Of a stretch of DNA of 64,000 nucleotides, positions 14,884 through 24,231 are shown one piece after another (within the stretch, counting starts at the first letter, position 1; each line of letters opens with the position of its first letter). The notes beneath the pieces were generated by a model. The model searched no databases and had not been told where the DNA came from. It saw only the letters and a program-made list of their open reading frames with translations. Origin of the DNA: Actinomadura nitritigenes. GTDB taxonomy: Bacteria; Actinomycetota; Actinomycetes; Streptosporangiales; Streptosporangiaceae. Where the stretch lies: the NCBI RefSeq assembly GCF_017573545.1, contig NZ_JAGEOK010000041.1:20592-84591 (forward strand). Reading direction: 5' to 3'. The translations under genes and the position numbers were made by a program.

Positions 14884-15834
14884 ATGCGCGTCGCATTCGT
14901 GATCTATGACGGGTTCCAGGGGCTGGACCTGACCGGTCCGTACGAGGTCATGCAGGCGACCGGGCGGTACGAGTGCCTGGTCGTGGGGCCGCAGGCCGGA
15001 CCGGTGACGTCCAGCAGCGGGCTGCCCGTCGTCGCCTCCCATGGCGTCGGCGGCCTCCCGCCGGAGGGGTTCGACACGGTGCTGGTGGCGGGCGGGAGCG
15101 GCGTCGACCGGGCCCGCGAGGACCCGGCGCTGGTCCGCTGGGTGACGGACGCGGCGCGGGACGCGCGCCGGGTCGCGGCCGTGTGCAGCGGGGTGATCCT
15201 GCTCGCCGAGGCCGGGCTGCTCGACGGGCGGCGCGTCACGAGCCACTGGGGCCGCGAGGCGCAGCTCAGGGCCGAGTACCCGGCGCTGCGCGTCGACTGC
15301 GACCCGATCTTCGTCCGGGACGGGCGGGTCTGGACGTCCGCGGGCGTCACCGCGGGCATGGACCTCGCGCTCGCGCTCGTCGAGGACGACCACGGGCGGG
15401 AGGCCGCGCACGCGGTCGCGCGGGAGCTGGTGATGTTCCTGCGGCGGCCGGGCAGCCAGTCGCAGTTCAGCGTGCCGCTGTGGTCGGCGCAGCCGGCGTC
15501 CGACCCGATCCGGGTCGCGGTGACGGCCGTGCAGACCGATCCGGGCGCCCGGCACAGCATCGCCGACCTGGCCGAATGCTCGGGCCTGAGCCCGCGGCAC
15601 CTGCAGCGCCGGTTCACCGCCGAGATGGGGGTGCCGCCGTCGGTGTACGTGGAGCGGGTGCGGATCGAGGCGGCGCGGCGGGCGCTGGCGGAGGGCGACG
15701 AGCCGGTCGAGACGCTGGCGCGGCGGCTCGGGTTCGGCACGGGCGAGACGCTGCGGCGCGCGTTCCACCGGCGGGTCGGCGTGGCGCCGTCCGACTACCG
15801 GGACCGATTCCGAGGGACGAAGGAGTACGCATGA
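14884..15834 (+). CDS. GlxA-family transcriptional regulator (DJ-1/PfpI plus AraC HTH)
   Basis: A 316-residue fusion: an N-terminal DJ-1/PfpI class-I glutamine-amidotransferase-like domain (about 1-190, with LVAGGSGVDRA and the nucleophile-elbow Cys101 in AAVCSGVILLAEAG) and a C-terminal AraC double helix-turn-helix (about 210-310: IADLAECSGLSPRHLQRRF, RRALAEGDEPVETLARRLG, FHRRVGVAPSDYR). These regulators act as ligand-responsive activators or repressors. Its last codons overlap the ATG of the DJ-1 gene (ATGA), so both are made together. Confidence 0.93.
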   Translation: MRVAFVIYDGFQGLDLTGPYEVMQATGRYECLVVGPQAGPVTSSSGLPVVASHGVGGLPPEGFDTVLVAGGSGVDRAREDPALVRWVTDAARDARRVAAVCSGVILLAEAGLLDGRRVTSHWGREAQLRAEYPALRVDCDPIFVRDGRVWTSAGVTAGMDLALALVEDDHGREAAHAVARELVMFLRRPGSQSQFSVPLWSAQPASDPIRVAVTAVQTDPGARHSIADLAECSGLSPRHLQRRFTAEMGVPPSVYVERVRIEAARRALAEGDEPVETLARRLGFGTGETLRRAFHRRVGVAPSDYRDRFRGTKEYA

Positions 15835-16433
15835 CGACCTACGGGCTGCTGGTGTTCGAGGACGCCGAGGAGCTGGACTTCGTTGGGCCGTGGGAGGTGC
15901 TCACCGCGTCGGCCGCGCAGCGCGGCGAGGGCGACAGGGCGGTCCTGATCGCGGAGCGGACCGGGCCGGTGCGCTGCGCGAAGGGCATGAGGGTCGTGCC
16001 GGACTGCACGTTCGACGACCATCCGGAGCTGGACGTCCTGCTGGTGCCGGGCGGGCGGGGCGCCCGGGTGACGCAGATCGGCAACGCGGCGCTGACGGGC
16101 TGGATCGCGAAGACCGCCGAGCGGGCCGACTGGGTGTCGAGCGTGTGCACCGGCTCGTTCCTCCTGCACGCGGCGGGCCCTGCCAGGGGACGCAGGGTCG
16201 CGACGCACTGGACGCACGAGGACGAGCTGGAGGCGCGCGGTGACGTGACGGTCGTCCGGGACGCGCGCTACGTCGTGGACGGCGACCTGGTCACGAGCCA
16301 GGGCGTGTCGGCGGGCATCGACATGGCGTTGTGGCTGGTCGGCCGCATCCATGGGCGCGACCACGCGCGCACGGTGCGGCGCCACATCCAGTACGAGCCG
16401 GCCCCGCCGTACATGGCCGACGAGCCGCTCTAG
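15831..16433 (+). CDS. DJ-1/PfpI family protein
   Basis: A 200-residue stand-alone DJ-1/PfpI domain that parallels the sensor half of the upstream regulator. Glu near residue 13-14 in FEDAEELDFVGPWEVL, LLVPGGRGAR (70-79) and nucleophile Cys106 in VSSVCTGSFLLHAAG are the expected active-site elements, with ATHWTHEDELEARG following. Members include isonitrile hydratase-type hydrolases and glyoxalase III-like enzymes. It is probably the enzyme or target partner of the GlxA-type regulator with which it overlaps by 4 bp. Confidence 0.88.
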   Translation: MTTYGLLVFEDAEELDFVGPWEVLTASAAQRGEGDRAVLIAERTGPVRCAKGMRVVPDCTFDDHPELDVLLVPGGRGARVTQIGNAALTGWIAKTAERADWVSSVCTGSFLLHAAGPARGRRVATHWTHEDELEARGDVTVVRDARYVVDGDLVTSQGVSAGIDMALWLVGRIHGRDHARTVRRHIQYEPAPPYMADEPL

Positions 16434-16438
16434 CCCCG

Positions 16439-16540
16439 TTCCAGGCCCGCTCCGGCCACTGCTCCAGGCCCGCTCCGGCCGCTGCTCGGGGCCGGCTTCG
16501 GCCCTGCTCCAGGCCCGCTCCGGGCCCGCTCCGGGCACGG
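16439..16540 (+). repeat. imperfect GC-rich tandem repeats
   Basis: The segment directly after the DJ-1 gene is built from units of about 18 bp of the type GCTCCAGGCCCGCTCCGG, repeated with variation (CCAGGCCCGCTCCGG at 16441, 16463 and 16509, plus shorter CCGGGCCCGCT units). It encodes nothing I can support. It may act as a termination region or simply be slippage-prone spacer. Confidence 0.5.
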
Positions 16541-16600
16541 CGCCGGTCCCGAATCGGGATCGAACATTCAGCCATACCGGTGATGATCTTCGCTTATCGG

Positions 16601-16606
16601 CATAAT
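16601..16606 (+). promoter_or_regulatory. -10 box placed for a leaderless transcript
   Basis: CATAAT at 16601-16606 lies 7 nt before the ATG at 16614 in a short AT-richer stretch, so transcription would start at or next to the start codon. No ribosome site is present. This supports the chosen start of the 489-aa gene. Confidence 0.4.
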
Positions 16607-16613
16607 CACGCGA

Positions 16614-18083
16614 ATGGCGATGGCGCTTCCGGTGCGGATCCGCGGTGACGGCGTGCGCGTCGCGGTCGAGACCGACCCCGCGCACGCCCCGCTGCGCGAC
16701 TTCCTGCTCAACGACCTGGGCGAGGACGTCGCCGCGATCATCCGGACCAAGGGACGGTTGAGCGCCGGGCCGGCCGGACCCGGCGGGCCCCACCCCTGGC
16801 AGGAGCTCTACCGCTTCCACCGGCTCGACTACGACGGCGCCGTCGTGCACCTGCGCGACGTCGGCGGCTGGTCGTCCTGCGACCTCGACCCGGGCGTCCT
16901 GCTGCGCTGCCTGGAGGAGTACCTGGAGCAGGTCGGGGCGGTGCGGCACCGGCAGATGCTCGAAGGCGTGCTCCAGTCCGGCACGGAGCGGTTCGCCCCG
17001 GACCGGGAGCTGCCCGTCGCGTTCCGGGTCGGCGGGCCGGGCGAGGTCGCGTGCCTCCCGGCGCCGGGCAACGAGCCGCTCGCCGGGCTGCTCGGCGACG
17101 CCGAGTTCGTCCTCGGGCTGGACTGGATGCTCGCCGAGCTCGGCCGCCCGGACGCCGCCGTGACGTGGCCGGGCCGGGTGTTCCGGGTCGGCGTCGCGGA
17201 CGGCATCGCCACCATCGAGGGCGAGGGCGGCGCCTACCTGTGCCTCGACGGCGAGACGTTCCGGCAGGTCGTCGCGGTGTTCCGGCAGGCGCACGCGGAC
17301 TCGCACCGGGCCGCCGCGCCCGGCCGCGACGAGCCGGTGGCGGCGGTGCTCGCGCTCGGCGGGACGTCCCGCCGGACGCGCGGCTGGGCGCTCGTCCGCA
17401 CGCCCCGCGCCACGCTGGAGGACGTCGCCGGCCTCACCCCGCACCCCGACGCCTGCCTCCCGCACGGCGTCCTCGGCACCGGGTCGGGCGCGTGCTGGGC
17501 CGACCTCGCCGTGCTGGACGAGGCGGGCGGGCGGCTGCGCGGCGGCACCAAGACCTTCATGCCGCGCGGCATCGACGCGGACCGGCTGGTCCCGGACCTG
17601 CGGGACGCGCTGACCCGCGCCCGGTTCCTCGCGTCCGTCCCGGGCGCGTGGGCGTCGTTCCTCGCGGGCGTCCCCGTGCACGGCTACGCCGACCCGGACG
17701 CGGTGGTGCGGCTGCCGTGCGCGCCGGCGGAGGCGGAGGGCGTCGCGCAGCACGTCCGGGTGTTCTTCCCCGAACTCGTCGAATCGGGCGTGGACCTGGA
17801 GGGGGCGGCCTCGCGCGCCGCCGGGACCGCCCGCGCGGTGAGCGGCGCGCCGCACGTCCTGACGGCGTTCCTCCTGCACGACGTGCAGAGCCACCGGCAC
17901 CATCTCGACGTCGTCCGCGCGGCGCGTCCCGGGTGGGAGCACACGGGGAACGCCTGCCATCTGCGGCTCGACGTCCGGACGGTCCGGCTGGAGCACCTCT
18001 GGCTGGACGGCCACGCCTGCGAGCTGCCGACCGGCGAGTTCGCGCGCGTCCTGGAAGAGTACGAACGCCTCGCCGCCCTCTGA
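16614..18083 (+). CDS. 489-aa protein of unrecognised family
   Basis: I do not recognise this protein. It is soluble-looking, without signal peptide or membrane helix. Visible features: an N-terminal region of about 70 residues; VHLRDVGGWSSCDLDPGVLL followed by a helical stretch (EEYLEQVGAVRHRQMLEG); a middle domain containing GDAEFVLGLDWMLAELGRP and IEGEGGAYLCLDGETF; a Gly-rich stretch LPHGVLGTGSGACWADLAVL followed by GGTKTFMPRGID; and a His-rich segment DVQSHRHHLDVVRAARPGWE near 423-442, possibly metal binding. Synthesis probably begins from a leaderless transcript. The downstream CocE-type hydrolase gene starts 55 bp later and may share the transcript. Confidence 0.75.
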   Translation: MAMALPVRIRGDGVRVAVETDPAHAPLRDFLLNDLGEDVAAIIRTKGRLSAGPAGPGGPHPWQELYRFHRLDYDGAVVHLRDVGGWSSCDLDPGVLLRCLEEYLEQVGAVRHRQMLEGVLQSGTERFAPDRELPVAFRVGGPGEVACLPAPGNEPLAGLLGDAEFVLGLDWMLAELGRPDAAVTWPGRVFRVGVADGIATIEGEGGAYLCLDGETFRQVVAVFRQAHADSHRAAAPGRDEPVAAVLALGGTSRRTRGWALVRTPRATLEDVAGLTPHPDACLPHGVLGTGSGACWADLAVLDEAGGRLRGGTKTFMPRGIDADRLVPDLRDALTRARFLASVPGAWASFLAGVPVHGYADPDAVVRLPCAPAEAEGVAQHVRVFFPELVESGVDLEGAASRAAGTARAVSGAPHVLTAFLLHDVQSHRHHLDVVRAARPGWEHTGNACHLRLDVRTVRLEHLWLDGHACELPTGEFARVLEEYERLAAL

Positions 18084-18138
18084 CCCCGCTCCCGCGGGGT
18101 CGTGGGACGGTGGAGGTCCCCTTCGTCGGAGGTTGCGC

Positions 18139-19752
18139 ATGTCGATGGCGGGCCGGCTGGCCGACCGCTTCCTCGGGCTGCCCCGGACCGGGGCCGATGC
18201 CGCGGCCGTGGACGTCGGCATCGCCCGCGACCTGCGGGTCCCCATGCCGGACGGCGCCGTGCTGGTCGCCGATCTGTACCGTCCGCGCGGCGCGGGACCG
18301 CTGCCCGCCGTGCTCGTCCGGACCCCGTACGGCAAGCGGCAGGCGCTCGTGCGGCTGCTCGCCGGGGTCCTCGCGCGGCGCGGCTTCCAGGTCGTCATAC
18401 AGAATGTACGCGGGATACACGGGTCGGGCGGCGAGTTCCACGCGTTCCACGACGAGCGGGACGACGGCCTCGCGACGCTGGCGTGGGTGCGGGCCCAGCC
18501 GTGGTGCGACGGGCGCGTCGCGACCGCCGGCGCGAGCTACCTCGGCTACACGCAATGGGCGATCGCGCCGTACGCGGACCCGCCCCTGGAGGCGATGGGG
18601 CTCGGCATCACCGCGTCCGAGTTCGTCAGCTCCTTCTACCCGGGCGGCGCGCTCGCCCTCCACAACACGCTGGTGTGGTCGTCGCTGATGGGGACGCGCG
18701 ACGACCGGAGGCGCCCGCTGCACAACCGGCGCGTCAGGCACGCCATGCGGCACCTGCCGGTCGGCGAGTCCGACATCGCCGCGATAGGGCGGGCCGAGTC
18801 GTTCCTGCGCGAGGTCACCGGCAACGCCGAGAACGCCGCGTTCTGGCGGGAGACCGACCACAGCGCGGGCGTCGCCGCGACCACCTCGCCCGCGAGCATG
18901 GTGACGGGCTGGTGGGACCTGTTCCTGCGCGGCCAACTCCGCGACTTCGCCGCCCTGCACGCCGCCGGACGGCAGGCCCGCATCACCATCGGCCCCTGGG
19001 GCCACGACGCCAGGGCGCTGCGCGCCCTCCTCGCCGACCAGGTCTCCTGGCTGAACGCGCACCTGCACGGGGACGCGGCGGAACTGCGGCGCGCACCCGT
19101 CCGGCTCTACCTGCAGAAGGCGGACCGCTGGCTCGACTTCCAGCAGTGGCCGCCGCCGGAGACCACCCCGGTGCCGCTGTACCTCTCCCACGGCCTGACC
19201 TGGGACGAGCCGTCCGCCCCGCTCGACCCGGCGGCGTTCACCTACGACCCGCTCGACCCGACGCCGTCCACCGGCGGGCCGCTGCTGTCGCCCGGACGCG
19301 GCGGGCAGCGCGACAACGGGCGGATCGAGGCGCGCGGCGACGTCGCCGTGCTGACCGGCGCCCGCCTCGACCGCCGCCTCGACCTGATCGGCCCGGTCTC
19401 GGCGGCGTTCCACGTCCGGACGGACACCGGCCACGCCGACCTGTTCGTCCGGCTCTGCGACGTCGGCCCGGACGGCGCCTCCCGCAACGTCACCGACGGC
19501 ATGCTCCGCATCGACGCCGGGCCGGGCGAGACCGTCCGGGCGGAGATCGAGATGCACCCGACCGGCTACCGGTTCCGGCGCGGGCACCGCCCGCGCGTCA
19601 TGCTCGCGGGCGGCGCGTTCCCGCGCTTCGCCCGCAACCACGGGCGCGGCGAACCCGCCGGGCGGGCCGTCGCGTCGCGCCGCGTCCGGATCGAGGTGCT
19701 GCGCGGAGCGGGCCACCCGTCGGCGCTGCACCTGCCCGTCTGGGCGCCCTGA
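18139..19752 (+). CDS. CocE/NonD-family hydrolase (X-Pro dipeptidyl-peptidase S15 fold)
   Basis: A 537-residue alpha/beta hydrolase of the CocE/NonD (peptidase S15) type. MPDGAVLVADLYRPRGAGP (36-54) and LVRTPYGK (59-66) are the characteristic N-terminal strands; the nucleophile is Ser133 in TAGASYLGYTQW and the catalytic His lies in GPWGHDA. The C-terminal jelly-roll domain includes LDLIGPVSAAFHVRTDTGHA, DLFVRLCDV and HRPRVMLAGGAFPRFARN, as in cocaine esterase. Substrates range from acyl esters to dipeptides and beta-lactam precursors; unspecified here. ATG 18139 has CGGAGG 6 nt upstream. Confidence 0.9.
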   Translation: MSMAGRLADRFLGLPRTGADAAAVDVGIARDLRVPMPDGAVLVADLYRPRGAGPLPAVLVRTPYGKRQALVRLLAGVLARRGFQVVIQNVRGIHGSGGEFHAFHDERDDGLATLAWVRAQPWCDGRVATAGASYLGYTQWAIAPYADPPLEAMGLGITASEFVSSFYPGGALALHNTLVWSSLMGTRDDRRRPLHNRRVRHAMRHLPVGESDIAAIGRAESFLREVTGNAENAAFWRETDHSAGVAATTSPASMVTGWWDLFLRGQLRDFAALHAAGRQARITIGPWGHDARALRALLADQVSWLNAHLHGDAAELRRAPVRLYLQKADRWLDFQQWPPPETTPVPLYLSHGLTWDEPSAPLDPAAFTYDPLDPTPSTGGPLLSPGRGGQRDNGRIEARGDVAVLTGARLDRRLDLIGPVSAAFHVRTDTGHADLFVRLCDVGPDGASRNVTDGMLRIDAGPGETVRAEIEMHPTGYRFRRGHRPRVMLAGGAFPRFARNHGRGEPAGRAVASRRVRIEVLRGAGHPSALHLPVWAP

Positions 19753-19794
19753 CCCACCCGGCGCTACTCACCGGGCCGGTTCACCCGGCCCGAC

Positions 19795-20328
19795 TCACTC
19801 GGCTTCGGCGGCGGCGCGCAGCGCCTCGTACTCCTTGAGGACCTTCTTGCGCGCGCGGGCCGAGAGGCGGTCGATGTAGACCTTGCCTTCGAGGTGGTCG
19901 GTCTCGTGCTGAAGGCAGCGCGCGAGCAGTCCCGTCCCCTCGACCGTCACCGGGTTCCCCTCGACGTCGAAGCCGCGCACGGTGGCGCGGTCGGGACGGG
20001 CGACGCGCGCGTGCGGGCCCGGCACCGACAGGCACCCCTCCTCGTCGTCGTCGAGCCGCCGGTCCGCGAGGTCCGGCAGTTCCAGCACGGGGTTCACGAC
20101 CGTCCCCTTGTGCCGCTCGCCGTCCTCGTCCGGGCAGTCGTAGACGAAGATCCGCAGATCGACGCCGATCTGGTTGCCGGCGAGGCCCACGCCCTCCGCC
20201 GCGTACATGCTGGCGAACATGTCGTCGGCCAGCTCCGCCAGCGCCGCGTCGAACTCCTGCACCGGCCGGCACGCCCGGTGCAGGACCGGCGTCCCGACCA
20301 GCGTGATCGGCCGCACCCGTCCCGCCAT
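19795..20328 (-). CDS. def: peptide deformylase
   Basis: A 177-residue peptide deformylase, which removes the N-formyl group from nascent proteins. All three family motifs are present: GVGLAGNQIG (46-55; the usual second Ala is Gly), EGCLS (97-101, metal ligand Cys99) and QHETDHLEG (140-148, ligands His141 and His145, catalytic Glu142). ATG 20328 follows an AAGGGAGA ribosome site. The window also lacks fmt next to it, so this may be a second, unlinked deformylase copy, as many actinobacteria have more than one. Confidence 0.94.
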   Translation of the reverse strand: MAGRVRPITLVGTPVLHRACRPVQEFDAALAELADDMFASMYAAEGVGLAGNQIGVDLRIFVYDCPDEDGERHKGTVVNPVLELPDLADRRLDDDEEGCLSVPGPHARVARPDRATVRGFDVEGNPVTVEGTGLLARCLQHETDHLEGKVYIDRLSARARKKVLKEYEALRAAAEAE

Positions 20329-20510
20329 CCGATCTCCCTTCGCGCTCGGTGACCATCCTGTCCCATCCTCCCCGGGCCCGGCGCGCAAGGGCGGGCGCCG
20401 GGTCCGCGGCGGCACGACTTTCGCACGACCGTGCAGAAATACCAGCACCGAACCGGGCGTGATTTTGATCAAATGGTGGAGGTCACATTGCACGGGAGGC
20501 GACATCGGCG

Positions 20511-23500
20511 GTGGCGGGCGAGCGCACCGAGCGCGGGTCCGAGCGGGACCGGGAGCACGTCCGGATCGTCCTGCTCGGCCGGGTCGGCGTGGAACGGGCC
20601 GGCCGCCGCGCGCTGCCCAGCTCCGGGATCGCCCGCGCGCTGCTCGGCGCGCTCGCCCTCGCCGGGCTCGCCGGGCTGTCGGGTCTCGGCGACGACACGC
20701 TCAAGTCGCTGCTGTGGGGCACCCGCGAGAACGTCATCTCCGACTCGACGCTGGCCGTCGCCGTCTACCGGCTGCGCCGCTGGCTCACCGAGACCGCGGG
20801 CCCGGGCGTCGAGGTCGTCCGCACCACCAACGGGTACGCGCTGGAACTGCCGGGCGCCGACATCGACGCGGCGGTGTTCCGCCGCGCGGTCGCCGACGCG
20901 GGCATGCTGCACCCCGACCGGCGCGCGGGCGCGCTGGAGCGCGCGCTCGGGCTGTGGCGGGGCCGCGCGCTGGAGGACGTGTCGCCCGAGTCCGTCGACC
21001 AGGCCACCGTCGACCGGCTGGAGCGCGAGCGGGTCGAGGCGACGATGGAGCACGCCCGGACGGTCCTCGCGGCGGGCGCGCCCGAGCGCGCGCTGCCGCA
21101 CCTGAACCCGCTGGTGCGCGCCCACCCGCTCGACGAGCAGCTGCTCACCGTATGGATCGAGGTGCTCGCGTCGTGCGGGCGGCAGGCCGAGGCGCTGGAG
21201 GCGTACGAGGAGGCACGGGTCCGGCTGCTGGACCAGCTCGGCATCGACCCGGGGCCCGAGCTGCGCGACGCCCACGTCCGCGTGCTGCGCCAGGAGACCG
21301 CCGCCGGCCCGGCCCCCGCCGCCCCGGGCCCCAGCGAACCGGGGGACGACGGGCCGGGCGGCGGCGACCGCTTCCGCCCGGAGCGGCCGAGCCAGCTCCC
21401 GCCCGCCGTGCCCGACTTCACCGGACGCGGCGACCAGATCGACAGCATGCTCGCGCTGCTGTCCGGCGGCGACGGCGACGCGCCCGTCTCGGTGTCGGCC
21501 GTCGCCGGGATGGGCGGGATCGGCAAGACCGCCCTCGCCGTGCACATCGCCCACCGCACCCGCGACGCCTTCCCGGAGGGCCAGCTCTTCGTGGACCTGC
21601 GCGGCGCCGAACGCGACCCCGCCGACCCCGCCGAGGTGCTCGGCCGGTTCCTGCGCGCGCTCGGCGTCAACGCCGCCGCCGTCCCCGAGAGCCCCGGCGA
21701 GCGGGCCGCGCTGTACCGCAGCATCCTCGCCGACCGGCGCATCCTCGTCGTGCTCGACAACGCCGCCGACGAGACGCAGGTCGAGCCGCTGCTGCCCGGC
21801 GGCCGGCTGTCCCGCGCCGTCATCACCAGCCGCACCCGGCTCACCGCGCTGCCCGGCGCCCGCCTCATCGAGCTGGACGTTCTGACCCCCGGGCAGGCGG
21901 TCGACCTGCTCGTGCACATCGTCGGCCCGGACCGGGTCGCGGCCGAGCCGGAGTCCGCCGCCGAGCTCGCCCGGATGTGCGGCCACCTGCCGCTCGCGCT
22001 GCGCGTCGCCGGAGCCCGCCTCGCCGCGAAGGCGCACTGGAGCATCGCCGGGTTCGTCCGCCGGATGCGCGAGCAGGGCCGGCTGGACGAGCTGACGCAG
22101 CGCGGCCTCAGCGTCCGCACCACCCTGCACCTCAGCTACCTGGGCCTCGGCTCGGACGCGCGGCGGCTGTACCGGCTGCTCGGCCTGCTCGACGCGCCCG
22201 ACTTCGCCTGCTGGACCGCGGCCGCGCTGCTGGACCGGCCGCCCGCCGAGGTCGCCGAGCTGCTGGAGACGCTCGTCGACGCGCAGCTGCTGGACGCGCA
22301 GCTCCTCGACACGCGACCCCTCGACGCGCAGGGGCGGTCCGCGGTGGTCGGAGCCGTCCGCTACCGGTTCCACGACCTCGTCCGCGACCACGCCCGCGAG
22401 CTGTGCCGCGACGAGGACGGGCCGGAGAGGCGCACCGCCGCGCTGCGCCGCGCCCTCGGCGGCCTGCTCGCGCTCACCGACCGGGTCGTCGAGCTGGTCA
22501 CCGGAGGCGGCGACGCCCTGGCGGCGGGCCCGGCCGTCCGGTACCCGCTGGACGAGGCGATCGTGCGGAGCACGCTGGCGCACGCCCCCGACTGGTTCGA
22601 GGCCGAGCGGTTCGGGCTCACCACCGCCGTCCGGCAGGCCGCCCGGCTCGGCGAGGAGGGGCTGGCCTGGGAGATCGCGGTCCGCTCGGCCATCCTGTTC
22701 CAGCCCGCGCACTACACCGACGACTGGCAGCAGGTCATCGCGGACGCGCTGCCCGTCGTCCGGGCGGCGGGCGACCCGCGCGGCGAGGCGGCGCTGCTGG
22801 AGCGCACGACGGACCTGGCGTGCGCGCGCCGCGACTACGACCGGGCGCTGCGGTCCGTGCGGGAGGCGCTGCGGCTGTTCGAGGAGACCGGGAACCCCCA
22901 CGGCACCGCGCTCTCGCTCCGCCAGCTCGCGACCGTGCACCGGATGGCGGGCCGGTTCGGCGACGCCGAGGCCGACGGCCGCCGGGCCCGCGAGCTGTTC
23001 CAGCGCGTCGGCGACGTCGCGGGCGAGTCGCACGCCGTCCTGGTGATCGGCTGCGCCCAGTACGAGCGCGGCGACGCCGAGGACGCGCTCGGCGTGCTCA
23101 CCATGGCGCGGGACCTGGCGCGCCGCGCCCGCTACACCGGCGTCGAGCTCCAGGCGGTGTACTGGATCGGGCAGGCGCTGCTCGCGCTCGGCCGCCCCGG
23201 CGAGGCCCGGCCGCTGTTCGAGCACATCGACGAGGCGGGCACCGCGGCGGGCAGCCGGCTCGTCGGCATGTACGCCGCGCACGGCCTCGGCTGCACCGCC
23301 TTCGCGCTCGGCCGGACGGCGGAGGCCGAGCGGTCGCTGCGGCTGGCGCTGCGGCTCGCCGAGGAGCGCGCCGACCCGCTGATGCGCGCGCGCATCATGT
23401 ACGTGCTCGGCGACCTGTACTGGGACCGCGGCGACCTCGCCGCGGCGAGGCGGCTGCTCGAACGCGCCCTGAAGCTCGCCACCGAGGTGTCGGTGCCGCT

Positions 23501-23702
23501 CTGGCGGGCCAAATGCCTCTTCCTCCTCGGTGCCCTCCTCCAGGTGTCCGGCGACCGGGTGTCCGGCGAACAGATGTCCGGGAACCGGGTGCCGGGCGGG
23601 GACGCCGGCGGCGAGGCGGACCCGCGCCGCGAGGCGCTCGAGATCTTCGACGCGCTCGGCGTCCCGACCGAGGACGGGACGGCCGCGCACCTGCTGTGGT
23701 GA
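20511..23702 (+). CDS. AfsR/SARP-type regulator with NB-ARC and TPR domains
   Basis: A 1063-residue regulator of the AfsR architecture. An N-terminal OmpR-like winged helix (about 15-105: RIVLLGRVGVERAGRRALP, SDSTLAVAVYRLRRWL) is followed by a bacterial transcriptional activation domain (about 110-265, ending LLDQLGIDPGPELRDAHVRVL), then an NB-ARC ATPase with P-loop AGMGGIGKTALA near residue 332, RILVVLDNAADETQVEPLL as Walker B, and a C-terminal half of about ten tetratricopeptide-like repeats (from about 760). Such proteins switch on specialised metabolite clusters after sensing ATP or phosphorylation. No biosynthetic cluster is adjacent. GTG 20511 has GGGAGG upstream. It is divergent from def. 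Confidence 0.92.
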   Translation: MAGERTERGSERDREHVRIVLLGRVGVERAGRRALPSSGIARALLGALALAGLAGLSGLGDDTLKSLLWGTRENVISDSTLAVAVYRLRRWLTETAGPGVEVVRTTNGYALELPGADIDAAVFRRAVADAGMLHPDRRAGALERALGLWRGRALEDVSPESVDQATVDRLERERVEATMEHARTVLAAGAPERALPHLNPLVRAHPLDEQLLTVWIEVLASCGRQAEALEAYEEARVRLLDQLGIDPGPELRDAHVRVLRQETAAGPAPAAPGPSEPGDDGPGGGDRFRPERPSQLPPAVPDFTGRGDQIDSMLALLSGGDGDAPVSVSAVAGMGGIGKTALAVHIAHRTRDAFPEGQLFVDLRGAERDPADPAEVLGRFLRALGVNAAAVPESPGERAALYRSILADRRILVVLDNAADETQVEPLLPGGRLSRAVITSRTRLTALPGARLIELDVLTPGQAVDLLVHIVGPDRVAAEPESAAELARMCGHLPLALRVAGARLAAKAHWSIAGFVRRMREQGRLDELTQRGLSVRTTLHLSYLGLGSDARRLYRLLGLLDAPDFACWTAAALLDRPPAEVAELLETLVDAQLLDAQLLDTRPLDAQGRSAVVGAVRYRFHDLVRDHARELCRDEDGPERRTAALRRALGGLLALTDRVVELVTGGGDALAAGPAVRYPLDEAIVRSTLAHAPDWFEAERFGLTTAVRQAARLGEEGLAWEIAVRSAILFQPAHYTDDWQQVIADALPVVRAAGDPRGEAALLERTTDLACARRDYDRALRSVREALRLFEETGNPHGTALSLRQLATVHRMAGRFGDAEADGRRARELFQRVGDVAGESHAVLVIGCAQYERGDAEDALGVLTMARDLARRARYTGVELQAVYWIGQALLALGRPGEARPLFEHIDEAGTAAGSRLVGMYAAHGLGCTAFALGRTAEAERSLRLALRLAEERADPLMRARIMYVLGDLYWDRGDLAAARRLLERALKLATEVSVPLWRAKCLFLLGALLQVSGDRVSGEQMSGNRVPGGDAGGEADPRREALEIFDALGVPTEDGTAAHLLW

Positions 23703-24057
23703 CCGCGGCGCCGGCGGCCCGAGCCGCAGCGGGCCCACCCCCGTGCGGCCCGTCGCGGTCGATCACCACGCGGCCACCGTAGGGCGGGCCGATTACACCT
23801 CGCTTACACCTCGCCCCGCGCCCGCACCGACCGTCCGCGGCCGGAGTCTCCGCGCGGGAGGAGGAGGCGTGCGGCTGCGGAGCGTGGTCCGTTCGTCGCA
23901 CACGGTGCACCGTTCGTCGACGCGGAGGGTTGAAGCGTCGAACGGCGGCCGAGGGGCTCGCTACCGTCTTCTCATCCGCCGGGCGCCCCGCGCCGAAGCC
24001 GCTTCGGGGGGAGCGGCCGTCCCCAGTGCGCGTATCGGGCCGGCCCGCGGAACGGGG

Positions 24058-24093
24058 GGAGAGGGGCCACTCTGGGGGGAGTGGCCCCTCTCC
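24058..24093. terminator. perfect 15-bp hairpin
   Basis: GGAGAGGGGCCACTC (24058-24072) and GAGTGGCCCCTCTCC (24079-24093) pair perfectly around a 6-nt loop, followed by GTTTGTC. It lies 355 bp after the SARP gene and 140 bp before the cutinase-like gene, in a 529-bp gap with no supported gene. It most likely ends read-through, but its nearness to the next gene also allows a role as an attenuator. Confidence 0.6.
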
Positions 24094-24231
24094 GTTTGTC
24101 ATCTCGCTATAAGGGCCCCGGTTCCAAGGCGTCGCCGCGTAAGCAGCGCCCGGCGGCGGGGCGACCCACAATTCTGGCACCCGCGGAGACCCACCCGCCG
24201 CGGCTCCGGCTAGTGAAGGGCACGCCCCCCG

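Noticed and set aside
14598..14885. Arg-rich minus-strand frame before the GlxA gene
   Set aside because: Composition is that of GC-rich noncoding DNA and no start signal is visible.
16614..18083. YcaO-type cyclodehydratase
   Set aside because: I considered it because of size and a Gly-rich loop, but the ATP-binding motifs and C-terminal Pro-rich tail of YcaO proteins are not there.
20469..23738. Long antisense open frame opposite the SARP gene
   Set aside because: It is the third-position GC shadow of the SARP gene; its translation has no domain and is dominated by charged repeats, while the plus strand encodes a complete regulator.
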